DNA of 64,000 bases, taken from contig JBAZRW010000002.1 of assembly GCA_041662785.1 (NCBI GenBank), positions 153,724 through 217,723 on the forward strand. Reading direction: 5' to 3'. Position numbers and translations under genes: made by a program. Below are positions 16,859 to 25,706 of the stretch, one piece after another (position 1 is the stretch's first letter; each line of letters starts with the position of its first letter). The DNA is from Bdellovibrionales bacterium (GTDB lineage Bacteria > Pseudomonadota > Alphaproteobacteria > UBA9219). The notes below the pieces were generated by a model. It was not told where the DNA came from, did not search any database, and worked only from the letters and a program-made list of their open reading frames with translations.

Positions 16859-17761
16859 ATGAAACGTCTCATTTCTTCTCTTTCTTTAGTCGCGCTTATG
16901 GCCTTGTCGAGCGGGGCATATGCCGGTGCGCCTATTCAGATGCTGCCGCCTTTGCAGGATGATCTCACTGGGGCAGGGGGCCAAGCGGATAATTGCTCTT
17001 CAGTAACCGATAATAAAGTTCTAACATGGAATGGCTCTACTGCTATCAAGTGTCGAAGTGGTCTTGTGGTTAATAGCACGACGGGTCGTGTGGTCTCGTC
17101 AATGGGCTTAAATGTTGGAACGGCTTCCTCTGGGGGAGATTTGTATGTTGGAGCTACCAATGCAGCGAACGAGGGGGCTCAATTAACGTTGGAGGGCGCT
17201 GGGACGTACGACACATGGTATCCCGACGTTTTTCAGCACAATTTACGTTTTTTGACAAACTCGGCCAATACCAATCAGGTGCAAATATCTAATATTGGAA
17301 CTGGCGCGGCGGGATTGTACGTTGAAGGTAATGTTGGGATTGGAACGGCAGCGCCAGCGGCTAAACTGGATGTTGCGGGTGCGGTGAATGCTTCTGGCAG
17401 CATGAAAATTGGAGCTGACGCGGCGGCTTGTTCGGCGGCTAAAGCGGGGACGATAAGATGGACGGGCACAGCCTTCCAAGGGTGTAATGGAACGGCGTGG
17501 ACAAGTATTGGCGGTGGAACCCTGTCCTGCAGCGTGGTGGGGAATTCGGGCGTTGCTCCTCACTATGTGTCGACGGCTACTTGCAATGCCGATGAAACCC
17601 TTACAGGTGGGGGCGGGTACATCCCTAATCCTATTGCTAACCGTGGGTTTATTCATCAAACAAATCCAAGTGGACAAAGCTGGATTGTAGATGCTTTCAC
17701 GTACACTTATGGTGGGGATGTGCCAACAACAGCCTATGCCATTTGCTGTAAGGTTCAGTAA
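16859..17761 (+). CDS. Secreted protein with tail-fibre-like repeats, 300 aa
   Basis: Starts with a clear Sec signal peptide (MKRLISSLSLVALMALSSG, cleavage after AYA near residue 22). The mature part is rich in G, A, S, T and N and contains NVGIGTAAPAAKLDVAG followed by GTIRWTGTAFQGCNGTAW, a pattern seen in phage tail-fibre-like and surface proteins. Paired cysteines in the C-terminal half suggest disulphides, consistent with export. ATG 16859 has AGGAAAGG upstream; a longer ORF to 16820 would bury the signal peptide. It is followed by a strong terminator. Likely extracellular or outer surface; function not established. Confidence 0.75.
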   Translation: MKRLISSLSLVALMALSSGAYAGAPIQMLPPLQDDLTGAGGQADNCSSVTDNKVLTWNGSTAIKCRSGLVVNSTTGRVVSSMGLNVGTASSGGDLYVGATNAANEGAQLTLEGAGTYDTWYPDVFQHNLRFLTNSANTNQVQISNIGTGAAGLYVEGNVGIGTAAPAAKLDVAGAVNASGSMKIGADAAACSAAKAGTIRWTGTAFQGCNGTAWTSIGGGTLSCSVVGNSGVAPHYVSTATCNADETLTGGGGYIPNPIANRGFIHQTNPSGQSWIVDAFTYTYGGDVPTTAYAICCKVQ

Positions 17762-17798
17762 GGGCATCGTTTAGTTTTTTGAACGAAGTGGTGATTGA

Positions 17799-17836
17799 GG
17801 GGGCCGATCCTTTAAATGGGGTCGGCCCTTTTTCTG
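17799..17836 (+). terminator. Rho-independent terminator
   Basis: GGGCCGA and TCGGCCC arms around a short loop, followed by TTTTT, 38 bases after the stop of the secreted-protein gene. Confidence 0.85.
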
Positions 17837-17880
17837 GAGTGGGTCGTGAGGGCGGAGAGGGATGACGGAAGGGAAGGGGC

Positions 17881-17907
17881 ATTCAGGATTCGGGATTCAG
17901 CATTCAG
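17881..17907. repeat. Heptamer cluster (reverse orientation), four units
   Basis: CATTCA, GGATTCG, GGATTCA, GCATTCA in tandem: the reverse complement of the TGAATCC/TGAATGC words. A further single CTGAATCC lies at about 17933. Confidence 0.75.
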
Positions 17908-17962
17908 GAAAAGACTGCGGTGCAGTCCTACTCTGAATCCTTATTATACCAACGGCACGATG

Positions 17963-18087
17963 ACGTGACTCATTAAGATAGAAAACAAACGGGATTCCCG
18001 CTTGCGCGGGAATGACGGATTTATTTTTAATATCAATCCACAAGCGTCATCCCCGCGAAGGCGGGGATCCCGTTTTCTTATTTTTCT
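17963..18087. repeat. REP-like palindrome pair
   Basis: A reverse copy (GGGATTCCCGCTTGCGCGGG followed by AATGACGG, about 17989-18017) and a forward copy (GTCATCCCCGCGAAGGCGGGG, about 18051-18075), sharing the GGGATCCCGTTTTCTT tail seen at other copies. Together with the terminator and heptamers they account for the 355-base gap 17762-18116. Confidence 0.85.
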
Positions 18088-18116
18088 TTGTGGATCAGTT
18101 CAAAAGGCGGTTGGTA

Positions 18117-20681
18117 TCACGCTTCCTTTTTCAGGCCCGCTTCTTCGATGGTTTCATCAAGCTCGATGACGTGTTCGTTGATGGCGCTCATCGTCGTGAT
18201 CAGCTCGTTGATGATCTCGGTCTTTCTGTCTTCGGCTTCGTCGCTGGTGGCGGCGCTCTTGATTTCGTCTGTGGCCTCGCGGATTTTTTTGTCCATGACC
18301 ACAAGGCGCGTCTCCAGCTGGTCTTTTTGCTGAATGACCAGTTGCGCCAGTTGATCGTGCATGGCCTCGATTTGCACGACGGCCTCATGCCATTGGCCTT
18401 GAAGCTCCTTCATGATGTCTTCGGTCTGTTGCAAGATGAGAGCCTTGGTTTCCTGTCCGCCCATCGCGGAATCGGAAGATGCGCTGCCAGCATAAAGTGG
18501 CAATTGCGTGAGCGTCGGAACCAGCTGCCCCAGCTGCCCCGCGACGGTTCCCAGCGTACCCGTCAGTTGCCCCAGCATGCCAAGGCGCTGCATGACGCTA
18601 TCGACTTGCTCGGCGATGGTGGTGAGTTTGGTAAAGCTTTGCGCCGCCCATTGCTCGGTTTTGCCGAAGGTCGTCGTCGCCTGCTGCTCAAAGCGGGTGC
18701 TAAGGTCATTAATGGTGTCGCTGAAATGATTGCGTGTGGCCGTCAGCTTTTCTTGCTCGCTCTTAAGGGCTGTGACGGTTTGCGAGAGGGTTGAGGTTGT
18801 CGTTGTCGCTTGCTGCGCCATTGTCTGTCCGTGGACGGAAAGCGCTTCGATATGCGTTTCGGCGCTTTGCGCTTGCTGCTGGATTTGAACCTCTAGCCGT
18901 TGCATGAGCGCATGGCTCTTTTCTGCCAGCGTTTGCGCGGCGCTGAAGCTCATCTGGCTGTTTTGGTGAACGGTTGCCAACAGCTGGTCGTTGTTCGCGT
19001 GCAAATCGGCCAAAAGTGTGCTGATCAGCGTGCCATCGCGGCGCACCTGCGCCGTGGCATCACTCATCGAGCGCTGAGCGGCGTCGAAGCTGGAGACAAT
19101 GGATTCCATACGATGCGTGGCGGTCACGACTTGCTCGCTCAGGCCCTCATGCCTATCGGCGATGGCATTGACGGCCTGTTCCATCTTTTGGGCGCTGATC
19201 TCGGTCCGCGTGGCCAAAGACGCCATGTTTTCTTCGGCATTGATGGTGCTGGCCAGTCTGCTTTCGGCGCGTTCGATGATTTGCTGTAGATGCGTTTCGC
19301 CGCGTCCGAGCGTCGCGACGGCATCACTAAAGTTGCTTTTGACGGTTTGTGTCGTGTCGCCCAAAAGCTTGCCGCTGGCTTGAACCAGATTGAGGGCGGC
19401 GAACATGCGCTCGCCCATCTGGTTTGTTGCCCCTGCCAGCTGTTGCGTGACTTGCTCGCTGCGCGCGGCACTAGCGTGTAGCGTGCCTTCGGCCTTGACC
19501 AGTGTTTGTAGGGATTGCGCGACTTGCGTGCCCGCCAGTTGCGTGACCTCTGCCATATTCTGGATGCGCTCTTGTAACGCGGGGACGAGCTTGCCGATTT
19601 GAGCAACGCCTTTTTCTTGCGTCTGGGCAAGGTTGTCGCTGGCGTCAATGAGGGTTCTGGCAAGCGCCTGCATCGTTTCTCCATTTGACGCGCCGCGCTC
19701 TTGCAATTGGGTCAGTGTCGCGTTGAGGCGCGAGGTCAGGGACAAAAGCGTCTCCTGTTGCAGACCCATCATGTTGGTGAAGCTAGACGAGCTTTGCTTT
19801 GTTGTATCAAGATGATCCGTGAGGTTTTTGATCAAGGATTGGAAGAGAGAGCGTTGCTCACCATCCACTTTAACGCGCACGGGGCCGTCTTCGCCCATAA
19901 TGGAAAAGTCGGGCATTTGAATAAAGGCAAGGCGCGCCTTTTCAATCATGCGGGCCAGATCGCCAATCGCATCGCGGCGCTCGATGCCCCAGATGGCGGT
20001 TTGATCCGAGCCTTTGAGCATGTTGTCGATGCACTGCGTCAGTTTGCCCAAAGGCTCTGCCTGCCGCGTTTTATAGGTGTAATAGAGGCTGCCGCCAAGA
20101 AGGGCGGTTATGATCAAACTGCTCCATGTCATGAGCATAAGCGCGAGGCTCCAAAGCTTGATCGAGTCCTGCGCCGTTTTCCGTTGCGTGGCCGCTGCTG
20201 TTTGCAAGCGCGAGTCGAGCGTCGTCAGGGCACTGGTGGCCGTCAGGAGATCGGCGTTGGTCAGGCCGTTGCTCATGGCGTCGTTCTGATCGGCCTTGGC
20301 AATGAGCGAGGCAAAGATATCGAGGATAGCTTTGATGTCGCGGCGCGTGGCGGCGGGCGCTTTGTCAGCAAGGCGCATCGAGGCTTCTTGCGCGGTTTTA
20401 AAGTTCATGCGCATGTCGGCCAGTGCGGCGCGGTCGCCGTTGTTCATATAGGTTTGCGCAGAACCCAGAAAGCCGCTGTAGCCTAGCGCGACGATAGTTT
20501 TCTCATACGTTTCTTGATCGGGGGTGAAGGCGGAATCCGGCGCGGCCAGCGTGGTTTCGTAGCGATCCAGTTGATATTTGACATAGCCTGTGCCCGCCAT
20601 CGCGGCCAGACAAAGCCCCATAAACGCAACAAGAATCAGGGAAGAAAACGAGCCGGAGGAAGAGGAGACTTCATGGGTCAT
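18117..20681 (-). CDS. Large MCP-like membrane coiled-coil protein, 854 aa
   Basis: Topology resembles a chemoreceptor: transmembrane helix at about 13-33, a helical periplasmic domain of about 140 residues, a second helix at about 172-200, a HAMP-like segment, then nearly 600 residues of A/Q/T/S-rich heptads. However, the highly conserved MCP signalling hairpin that contacts CheA/CheW is not visible, so it is not a standard receptor. The C terminus is acidic with an ELDETIEEAG end. It lies next to nadK and the che operon on the opposite strand. It could be a scaffold, a divergent receptor or a structural protein; the sequence does not decide. Confidence 0.7.
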   Translation of the reverse strand: MTHEVSSSSGSFSSLILVAFMGLCLAAMAGTGYVKYQLDRYETTLAAPDSAFTPDQETYEKTIVALGYSGFLGSAQTYMNNGDRAALADMRMNFKTAQEASMRLADKAPAATRRDIKAILDIFASLIAKADQNDAMSNGLTNADLLTATSALTTLDSRLQTAAATQRKTAQDSIKLWSLALMLMTWSSLIITALLGGSLYYTYKTRQAEPLGKLTQCIDNMLKGSDQTAIWGIERRDAIGDLARMIEKARLAFIQMPDFSIMGEDGPVRVKVDGEQRSLFQSLIKNLTDHLDTTKQSSSSFTNMMGLQQETLLSLTSRLNATLTQLQERGASNGETMQALARTLIDASDNLAQTQEKGVAQIGKLVPALQERIQNMAEVTQLAGTQVAQSLQTLVKAEGTLHASAARSEQVTQQLAGATNQMGERMFAALNLVQASGKLLGDTTQTVKSNFSDAVATLGRGETHLQQIIERAESRLASTINAEENMASLATRTEISAQKMEQAVNAIADRHEGLSEQVVTATHRMESIVSSFDAAQRSMSDATAQVRRDGTLISTLLADLHANNDQLLATVHQNSQMSFSAAQTLAEKSHALMQRLEVQIQQQAQSAETHIEALSVHGQTMAQQATTTTSTLSQTVTALKSEQEKLTATRNHFSDTINDLSTRFEQQATTTFGKTEQWAAQSFTKLTTIAEQVDSVMQRLGMLGQLTGTLGTVAGQLGQLVPTLTQLPLYAGSASSDSAMGGQETKALILQQTEDIMKELQGQWHEAVVQIEAMHDQLAQLVIQQKDQLETRLVVMDKKIREATDEIKSAATSDEAEDRKTEIINELITTMSAINEHVIELDETIEEAGLKKEA

Positions 20682-20834
20682 GGGGCACTCACCAACGAGG
20701 AAAAAGACGGTTCTTAAAGAAAGCGCATAAAGTTAACGGATTTTTTCGAATCAGTCAAAGAATTAGTCAAAAAAGTAAGGCGGCTCAAAGAGGTTGGTCG
20801 TTTTCCTCATCCGGTGGGTGAGCGGGGCATGGGC

Positions 20835-21596
20835 CTACAACATAAACTGTTCCCGAATGATGCGCTCCCCTAGATGTTGATCGGGATCGAAGAGAAGGGT
20901 GAACGCTGTCTCGCTATCAAGGCTTAAGCGAGCCGAAAGAACGTTATGGATATTTTCCGTTCCGGCTTCGACGCGAACGGGGCGCTTTTCATGTTCGACC
21001 ACTTTGATGTCGATCACGGCGTTTTGCGGCAAGACGGCATATGACCAGCGGCGCGGGCGAAAGCCGCAGATTGCGGTCATCACCAGTGTATTGGAGTCGA
21101 GCGGCATGATGGGGCCTCCCGCCGAATGGTTGTAGGCGGTGCTGCCCGCTGGCGTCGAGATCAGGAGGCCATCGCCGCTATAGCGGTGGATACGCTCAAT
21201 GCCATCGATGCACACCTGAAGCTTGGCAGACTGCGGAGAGTCGCGCAGGAACGAGATTTCGTTGATGGCCAAGGCTGCGTGGGTCTGGCCGCCTGTCGTC
21301 GTGCATTCGACTTTAAGGGGGTGGAGAGTCACGCTTTGGGCGCGTTCAATCCTCTCGATCAGGTTTTGCGGGTTGTAGTCGTTGCACAAAAAGCCAACCG
21401 ACTGCGTGCGCCTAAGGGCAAAGACCCGTTTGTTGCCATGAAGGGACGCGTGCAGGGTTTTAAGAACCTGACCGTCTCCGCCCATCACGACCAAGGTGTC
21501 AGCCTCTTCGACGGGGACATGGTCGTAGAGCCTTTCAAGATCAAGAAGCGATTCTTGCGCCAAAGGCGTAGGGGAGGCGACAAAGGCGATTTTCAT
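20835..21596 (-). CDS. nadK: NAD kinase
   Basis: ATP-NAD kinase making NADP. The GGDG motif (about residues 39-42) with catalytic Asp, the NE motif in AINEISFL and the second glycine-rich motif GDGLLISTPAGSTAYNHSAGG are intact. At 253 aa it matches the short alphaproteobacterial form. Its start lies about 30 bases from a CtrA-type box that it shares with chpT across the divergent intergenic region. Confidence 0.95.
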   Translation of the reverse strand: MKIAFVASPTPLAQESLLDLERLYDHVPVEEADTLVVMGGDGQVLKTLHASLHGNKRVFALRRTQSVGFLCNDYNPQNLIERIERAQSVTLHPLKVECTTTGGQTHAALAINEISFLRDSPQSAKLQVCIDGIERIHRYSGDGLLISTPAGSTAYNHSAGGPIMPLDSNTLVMTAICGFRPRRWSYAVLPQNAVIDIKVVEHEKRPVRVEAGTENIHNVLSARLSLDSETAFTLLFDPDQHLGERIIREQFML

Positions 21597-21626
21597 GGCA
21601 ACCTGATGACTAAAAGAATAGGGATG

Positions 21627-21652
21627 TTAACCCCTCATTAATGATCAATTAA
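21627..21652. promoter_or_regulatory. Probable CtrA operator: three TTAA boxes at 11-bp phase
   Basis: TTAA at 21627, 21638 and 21649, each separated by exactly 7 bases, giving two overlapping TTAA-N7-TTAA sites, the established CtrA consensus. It is centred in the divergent region between nadK (start 21596) and chpT (start 21744) and could control either or both. Confidence 0.7.
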
Positions 21653-21743
21653 CGGTTGCTGCGCAACTGTAAATGTGAGGGGCGGTCTTTTTTTGTACCA
21701 TGAGTCGCCGCCCTGTTGAATTATGGGCGCAGAAGGGGATTTT

Positions 21744-22412
21744 ATGCAGATAGACTTGCGTGTTCTTGAGCTTTTGTCCTCGAAGATTTGCCATGATCTG
21801 ATCAGTCCCGTGAGCGCCATTAACAATGGCGTTGAGCTTATTGAGGATATTGGCGAAACCGTCGTCGATGAGGCCATGAAGCTGATCGCGGATAGCGCCA
21901 GCGTTTCCTCGCGCCGCCTCAAGCTCTTTAGGATCGCCTATGGCCGCGCGGGGAGCGAGGAAAGCCTTCCCGTTAAAGATGTTCGCCTTGTGGCGGCGCA
22001 GTATTTTGAGGTAGGCAAGATCAAGCTTCATTGGGATGAGGCGCTGGCGCTGTCCGATTTGTCGGAGAAGCGCGGGGCTTTGAAGACGCTTATTAACATG
22101 CTTCTTCTAAGCGAGGAGGTCTTGGCCTATGGCGGGACGATTACCTTGCAACGAATCGAGGGGGAGGGCACACTTGGCTGTCGTTTGGAGATTGTCGGAA
22201 AGTCGGCGCAGTTATCGCCCTCTTTTGGGGATGCTTTAAACGGCATCACGCCTGTCGAAGACCTCACGCCGCGAACGATCCAGTCCTATATGACGGGCCG
22301 ATTTGCCTCTACTTTTGACCTGTCTATCCTTCCTTCCTCTCCTTGTCCTGATCAGCTGGATTTGACGCTGCTGGTCAAGGCTCCTGAATACGATAGCGAC
22401 CGCCCCTTATAA
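21744..22412 (+). CDS. chpT: Histidine phosphotransferase ChpT
   Basis: Homodimeric phosphotransferase that moves phosphate from CckA to CtrA and CpdR. The DHp-like helix contains LSSKICHDLISPVSAINNG, where the His in CHDL is the phospho-acceptor, followed by a degenerate ATPase-like domain without nucleotide-binding boxes, as is typical. ATG 21744 has GAAGGGG upstream; a 7-residue longer form from 21723 is less likely. It heads the chemotaxis operon, 80 bases before cheA, with CtrA-type boxes upstream. Confidence 0.92.
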   Translation: MQIDLRVLELLSSKICHDLISPVSAINNGVELIEDIGETVVDEAMKLIADSASVSSRRLKLFRIAYGRAGSEESLPVKDVRLVAAQYFEVGKIKLHWDEALALSDLSEKRGALKTLINMLLLSEEVLAYGGTITLQRIEGEGTLGCRLEIVGKSAQLSPSFGDALNGITPVEDLTPRTIQSYMTGRFASTFDLSILPSSPCPDQLDLTLLVKAPEYDSDRPL

Positions 22413-22492
22413 GGGTTTTTTTAAGATTTGTTCACCATGATCACCGCAGAACGATTTTGTTGGTGATTCTGTCTAACTAAAGGGCCTTGAAA

Positions 22493-25186
22493 ATGGATGA
22501 TCTGTTAAGAGAGTTTTTGACGGAGACTCATGAGAGCATCGCTCAACTTGACGTTGAGTTGGTCAGGCTTGAGCAAAATCCCAACGATCCTTCCTTGATC
22601 GGCAGCATTTTTCGGCTGGTTCATACGGTTAAAGGGACGTGCGGCTTTTTGGGGCTGCCCCGTTTGGAAAAAGTTGCCCATTCGGGCGAGAACATTTTAG
22701 GCAAATTCCGCGATGGTCAGCTTAAGGTTACGCCGCGCGCTGTGACACTTATTCTGCGCTCTATCGATGCGATCAAATACCTTTTGTCTGTTTTGGAAGA
22801 AACGGAAGCCGAAGCTCCTGGCGATGATAGCGTGTTGATTGCCGAATTGGACGCTATGGCCGAAGGGCGAGGGGAAGAATCGTCTGCGCCCGTTGAGGCC
22901 GCCGCGCCTCCTGCGATGGAGCCTTCGGCTTCGCCCGTTCAAGAGACAACGCCTCCTGCCGCCGAGGCGGATGCCTTTGGCTTTGTGCCTGTTCGCGCCG
23001 AAGATACGGGTCTGAATATGAAGGAGACTAAAATGTCGGAACAACCATCTCAGCAAGCGACCGTTCCCGCCCCGATGGATGCCAAGAAAGATGCTGAACC
23101 CGCTGGCGGAGAGGGCGGTATCAAGGAGTCGGCGGTTTCGTCGCAGACGATCCGCGTGAGCGTCGATCAGCTTGAGAATTTGATGGTGATTGCCAGCGAG
23201 TTGGTTTTGACCCGTAATCAGCTGAACCAGATTTCCCGCACGCAAAAGGACAATCCTTTTGCCACGTCTTTGCAGCGCTTGAGCCATGTGACCTCGGAGC
23301 TGCAAGAGGGTGTGATGAAGACGCGCATGCAGCCGATTGGCAATGCTTGGTCGAAACTGCCGCGTATTATTCGCGATTTGTCTTTGGAGCTAGGCAAAAA
23401 GATTGATCTTCAAATGCTGGGGGCAGAAACCGAGCTGGATCGTCAGGTCTTGGAGCTTATTAAGGATCCGTTGACCCATATGGTGCGTAACTCGGCTGAT
23501 CATGGCATTGAGATTCCGTCGGATCGCGCTATGGCTGGAAAGCCGGAGACGGGCGTTGTTTTGCTGAACGCTTTTCATGAAGGCGGGCATATCATCATCG
23601 AGATTTCCGACGATGGGCGCGGCTTATCGATGAACAGGATCAAGGCCAAGATTGTCCAGAACGGGATGGCCAGTGAAAACGAAGTTGCGACGATGAGTGA
23701 GCAACAGATTATGCAGTATATTTTTAAGCCTGGTTTTTCTACGGCGACGCAGATTACAGCCGTGTCAGGCCGTGGCGTGGGCATGGACGTTGTCAAAACG
23801 AACATTGAGAAAATCGGCGGGACGGTTGATCTTCAATCAACGGAAGGTAAGGGCTCGCGTTTCTTGATTAAGATTCCTTTGACGTTGGCGATTGTCTCGG
23901 CTCTCATTGTGGAATGTGCCGGTGAGCGGTTCGCTATTCCCCAAATCAGCGTTGTCGAGCTTGTTCATGCCTCGGCTCATAGTGAGTATAGGGTGGAGCG
24001 GATTAACGATACCCCTGTTCTTCGTCTGCGCAATCGTTTGCTGCCGCTTGTTTCTCTGCGCCGTGCGCTTAAGCTCGGCGAAGGCAAAAAAGATGAGGAA
24101 ATGTCCTTTATCGTTGTGGTTCAGGTCGGTAGCTCAAGCTTCGGCATTATCGTGGACCGCGTATTCGATACGGAAGAAATCGTGGTCAAACCCGTTTCCC
24201 CGATCTTGCGTAACATCACCATGTTCTCGGGCAACACCATTTTGGGGGATGGCAGCGTCGTCATGATCCTTGATCCAAACGGCGTTGCGACGCACGCGGG
24301 CGAGATTCACACGACAGCGGATTCAACACTGAAGCATCATGCGGCCTCTGGTCATGGGCGCGTTTCGTCCAAACAATCGTTGTTGTTGTTCCGTGCGGGT
24401 GGTGAAGCCCCCAAGGCTGTTTCCCTTTCGTTGGTTGCGCGCCTTGAGGAAATTGATCTGACCAGCGTTGAGTATTCGGATGACAAACCCGTTGTGCAGT
24501 ATCGCGGAAAACTTATGCCCCTCGTGCCGCTTGATGAATCTTTCAAGCTTGGCAAGGAGGGGATGCAGCCTATCTTGGTGTTCAGTGATCATGAGCGCAG
24601 CATGGGGCTGATTGTCGATGAAATCATCGATATCATTGAGGATCAGGTTGAGGTCAATGTGGCGGCGCATCATCCCGGATGTCTGGGGAGTGCGATCATC
24701 GCGGGGAAGGCCACGGATATTATCGACACGGGCCATTATCTGGCGCAGGCCTACCAAGACTGGTTCGGATCGCAGCAAGACTCTTCCTTTGGGACTGAGC
24801 AATTGCACCGTGTCTTGCTTGTGGATGACAGTCCCTTTTTCCGCAACCTATTAACGCCGCTTCTTATGGTGGCTGGGTATACGGTGACAACGGCAGAAAA
24901 TGCGGCGCAGGCTCTTAAGCTTCGCGAAGAAGGCGAAGAGTTTGATGTGATCGTCAGCGATATTGAAATGCCCGGTATGAATGGTTTTGATTTTGCCGCA
25001 GCGGTTCGCAAGGACGGCGGCAAATGGGGCGAGCTTCCCTTCATCGCTTTGTCATCGCATGCTACGCCACGCGATATTGAGCAGGGACGTCGGGCAGGCT
25101 TCACGGATTATGTTGCCAAGTTTAACAGAGAGGCCTTGCTCTCAACGCTTCAACAAACTCTCAGCACAATAAGGGTGAACGCATGA
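22493..25186 (+). CDS. cheA: Hybrid chemotaxis histidine kinase CheA with two CheW domains and a receiver
   Basis: In order: Hpt domain with phospho-acceptor His44 (LVHTVKGT), a proline/alanine-rich linker (about 125-210) with no clear P2 domain, the dimerisation helices, the HATPase domain (NSADHGIE, DDGRGL, GRGVGMDVV), a CheW-like P5 domain, a second CheW-like domain (about 625-770) and a C-terminal receiver with Asp823 (VSDIEMPG). About 897 aa, longer than enteric CheA. ATG 22493 has AAAGGG upstream. The attached receiver suggests an internal phosphate sink or output. It overlaps cheW by 4 bases. Confidence 0.95.
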   Translation: MDDLLREFLTETHESIAQLDVELVRLEQNPNDPSLIGSIFRLVHTVKGTCGFLGLPRLEKVAHSGENILGKFRDGQLKVTPRAVTLILRSIDAIKYLLSVLEETEAEAPGDDSVLIAELDAMAEGRGEESSAPVEAAAPPAMEPSASPVQETTPPAAEADAFGFVPVRAEDTGLNMKETKMSEQPSQQATVPAPMDAKKDAEPAGGEGGIKESAVSSQTIRVSVDQLENLMVIASELVLTRNQLNQISRTQKDNPFATSLQRLSHVTSELQEGVMKTRMQPIGNAWSKLPRIIRDLSLELGKKIDLQMLGAETELDRQVLELIKDPLTHMVRNSADHGIEIPSDRAMAGKPETGVVLLNAFHEGGHIIIEISDDGRGLSMNRIKAKIVQNGMASENEVATMSEQQIMQYIFKPGFSTATQITAVSGRGVGMDVVKTNIEKIGGTVDLQSTEGKGSRFLIKIPLTLAIVSALIVECAGERFAIPQISVVELVHASAHSEYRVERINDTPVLRLRNRLLPLVSLRRALKLGEGKKDEEMSFIVVVQVGSSSFGIIVDRVFDTEEIVVKPVSPILRNITMFSGNTILGDGSVVMILDPNGVATHAGEIHTTADSTLKHHAASGHGRVSSKQSLLLFRAGGEAPKAVSLSLVARLEEIDLTSVEYSDDKPVVQYRGKLMPLVPLDESFKLGKEGMQPILVFSDHERSMGLIVDEIIDIIEDQVEVNVAAHHPGCLGSAIIAGKATDIIDTGHYLAQAYQDWFGSQQDSSFGTEQLHRVLLVDDSPFFRNLLTPLLMVAGYTVTTAENAAQALKLREEGEEFDVIVSDIEMPGMNGFDFAAAVRKDGGKWGELPFIALSSHATPRDIEQGRRAGFTDYVAKFNREALLSTLQQTLSTIRVNA

Positions 25187-25683
25187 GCGAAAACAACCTT
25201 CCCGTGAAATCCGATAAACCGCTTCCTGCTGTTGTGGATAGCGCTTCGGGACGTGAGTTTGTGACGATGTATATCGAAGGGCAGCTTTTCGGTATCCCTG
25301 TCCTTCAGGTTCAAGATGTTTTGGAGCCACTAAAGATCACGCGTGTTCCTTTGTCGCCACGCGAGGTCGCTGGTTCTTTAAACCTTCGTGGACGCATCGT
25401 CACGGCCATTGACGTTCGTACGCGACTTGGACTTTCGCCGCGTGAAGGTAATGTCAAGTGCATGAGCGTTGTCGTGGAGTCAGGTGGTGAGTTTTACAGC
25501 CTGATCGTTGACCAAGTTGGAGAAGTGATGACGCTTGCCGCCGCTGAGTTTGAAAAAACGCCCGCCACGCTTGACGACCGTTGGCGCGAAATAGCGGACG
25601 GTATTTATAGACTTCAGGAATCCCTTTTGGTGGTTATTGATGTCAAAAGGCTGTTACGTTTAGAAGAATTAACGGCAGCTTAA
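25183..25683 (+). CDS. cheW: Chemotaxis coupling protein CheW
   Basis: Single CheW domain of 166 aa linking receptors to CheA. The core FVTMYIEGQLFGIPVLQVQD, the NLRGRIVTAIDVRTRLGL segment that contacts receptors, and LIVDQVGEVM are present. ATGA overlap with cheA indicates coupled translation and a balanced ratio. Confidence 0.95.
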   Translation: MSENNLPVKSDKPLPAVVDSASGREFVTMYIEGQLFGIPVLQVQDVLEPLKITRVPLSPREVAGSLNLRGRIVTAIDVRTRLGLSPREGNVKCMSVVVESGGEFYSLIVDQVGEVMTLAAAEFEKTPATLDDRWREIADGIYRLQESLLVVIDVKRLLRLEELTAA

Positions 25684-25706
25684 AGCCGTCTTTACTGGAG
25701 CAAACC

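Noticed and set aside
18012..18794. Long plus-strand ORF antisense to the coiled-coil gene
   Set aside because: It is the mirror of the heptad-rich minus-strand gene and starts within a REP element.
18117..20681. Standard methyl-accepting chemotaxis protein
   Set aside because: Topology fits, but the conserved signalling hairpin is not visible.
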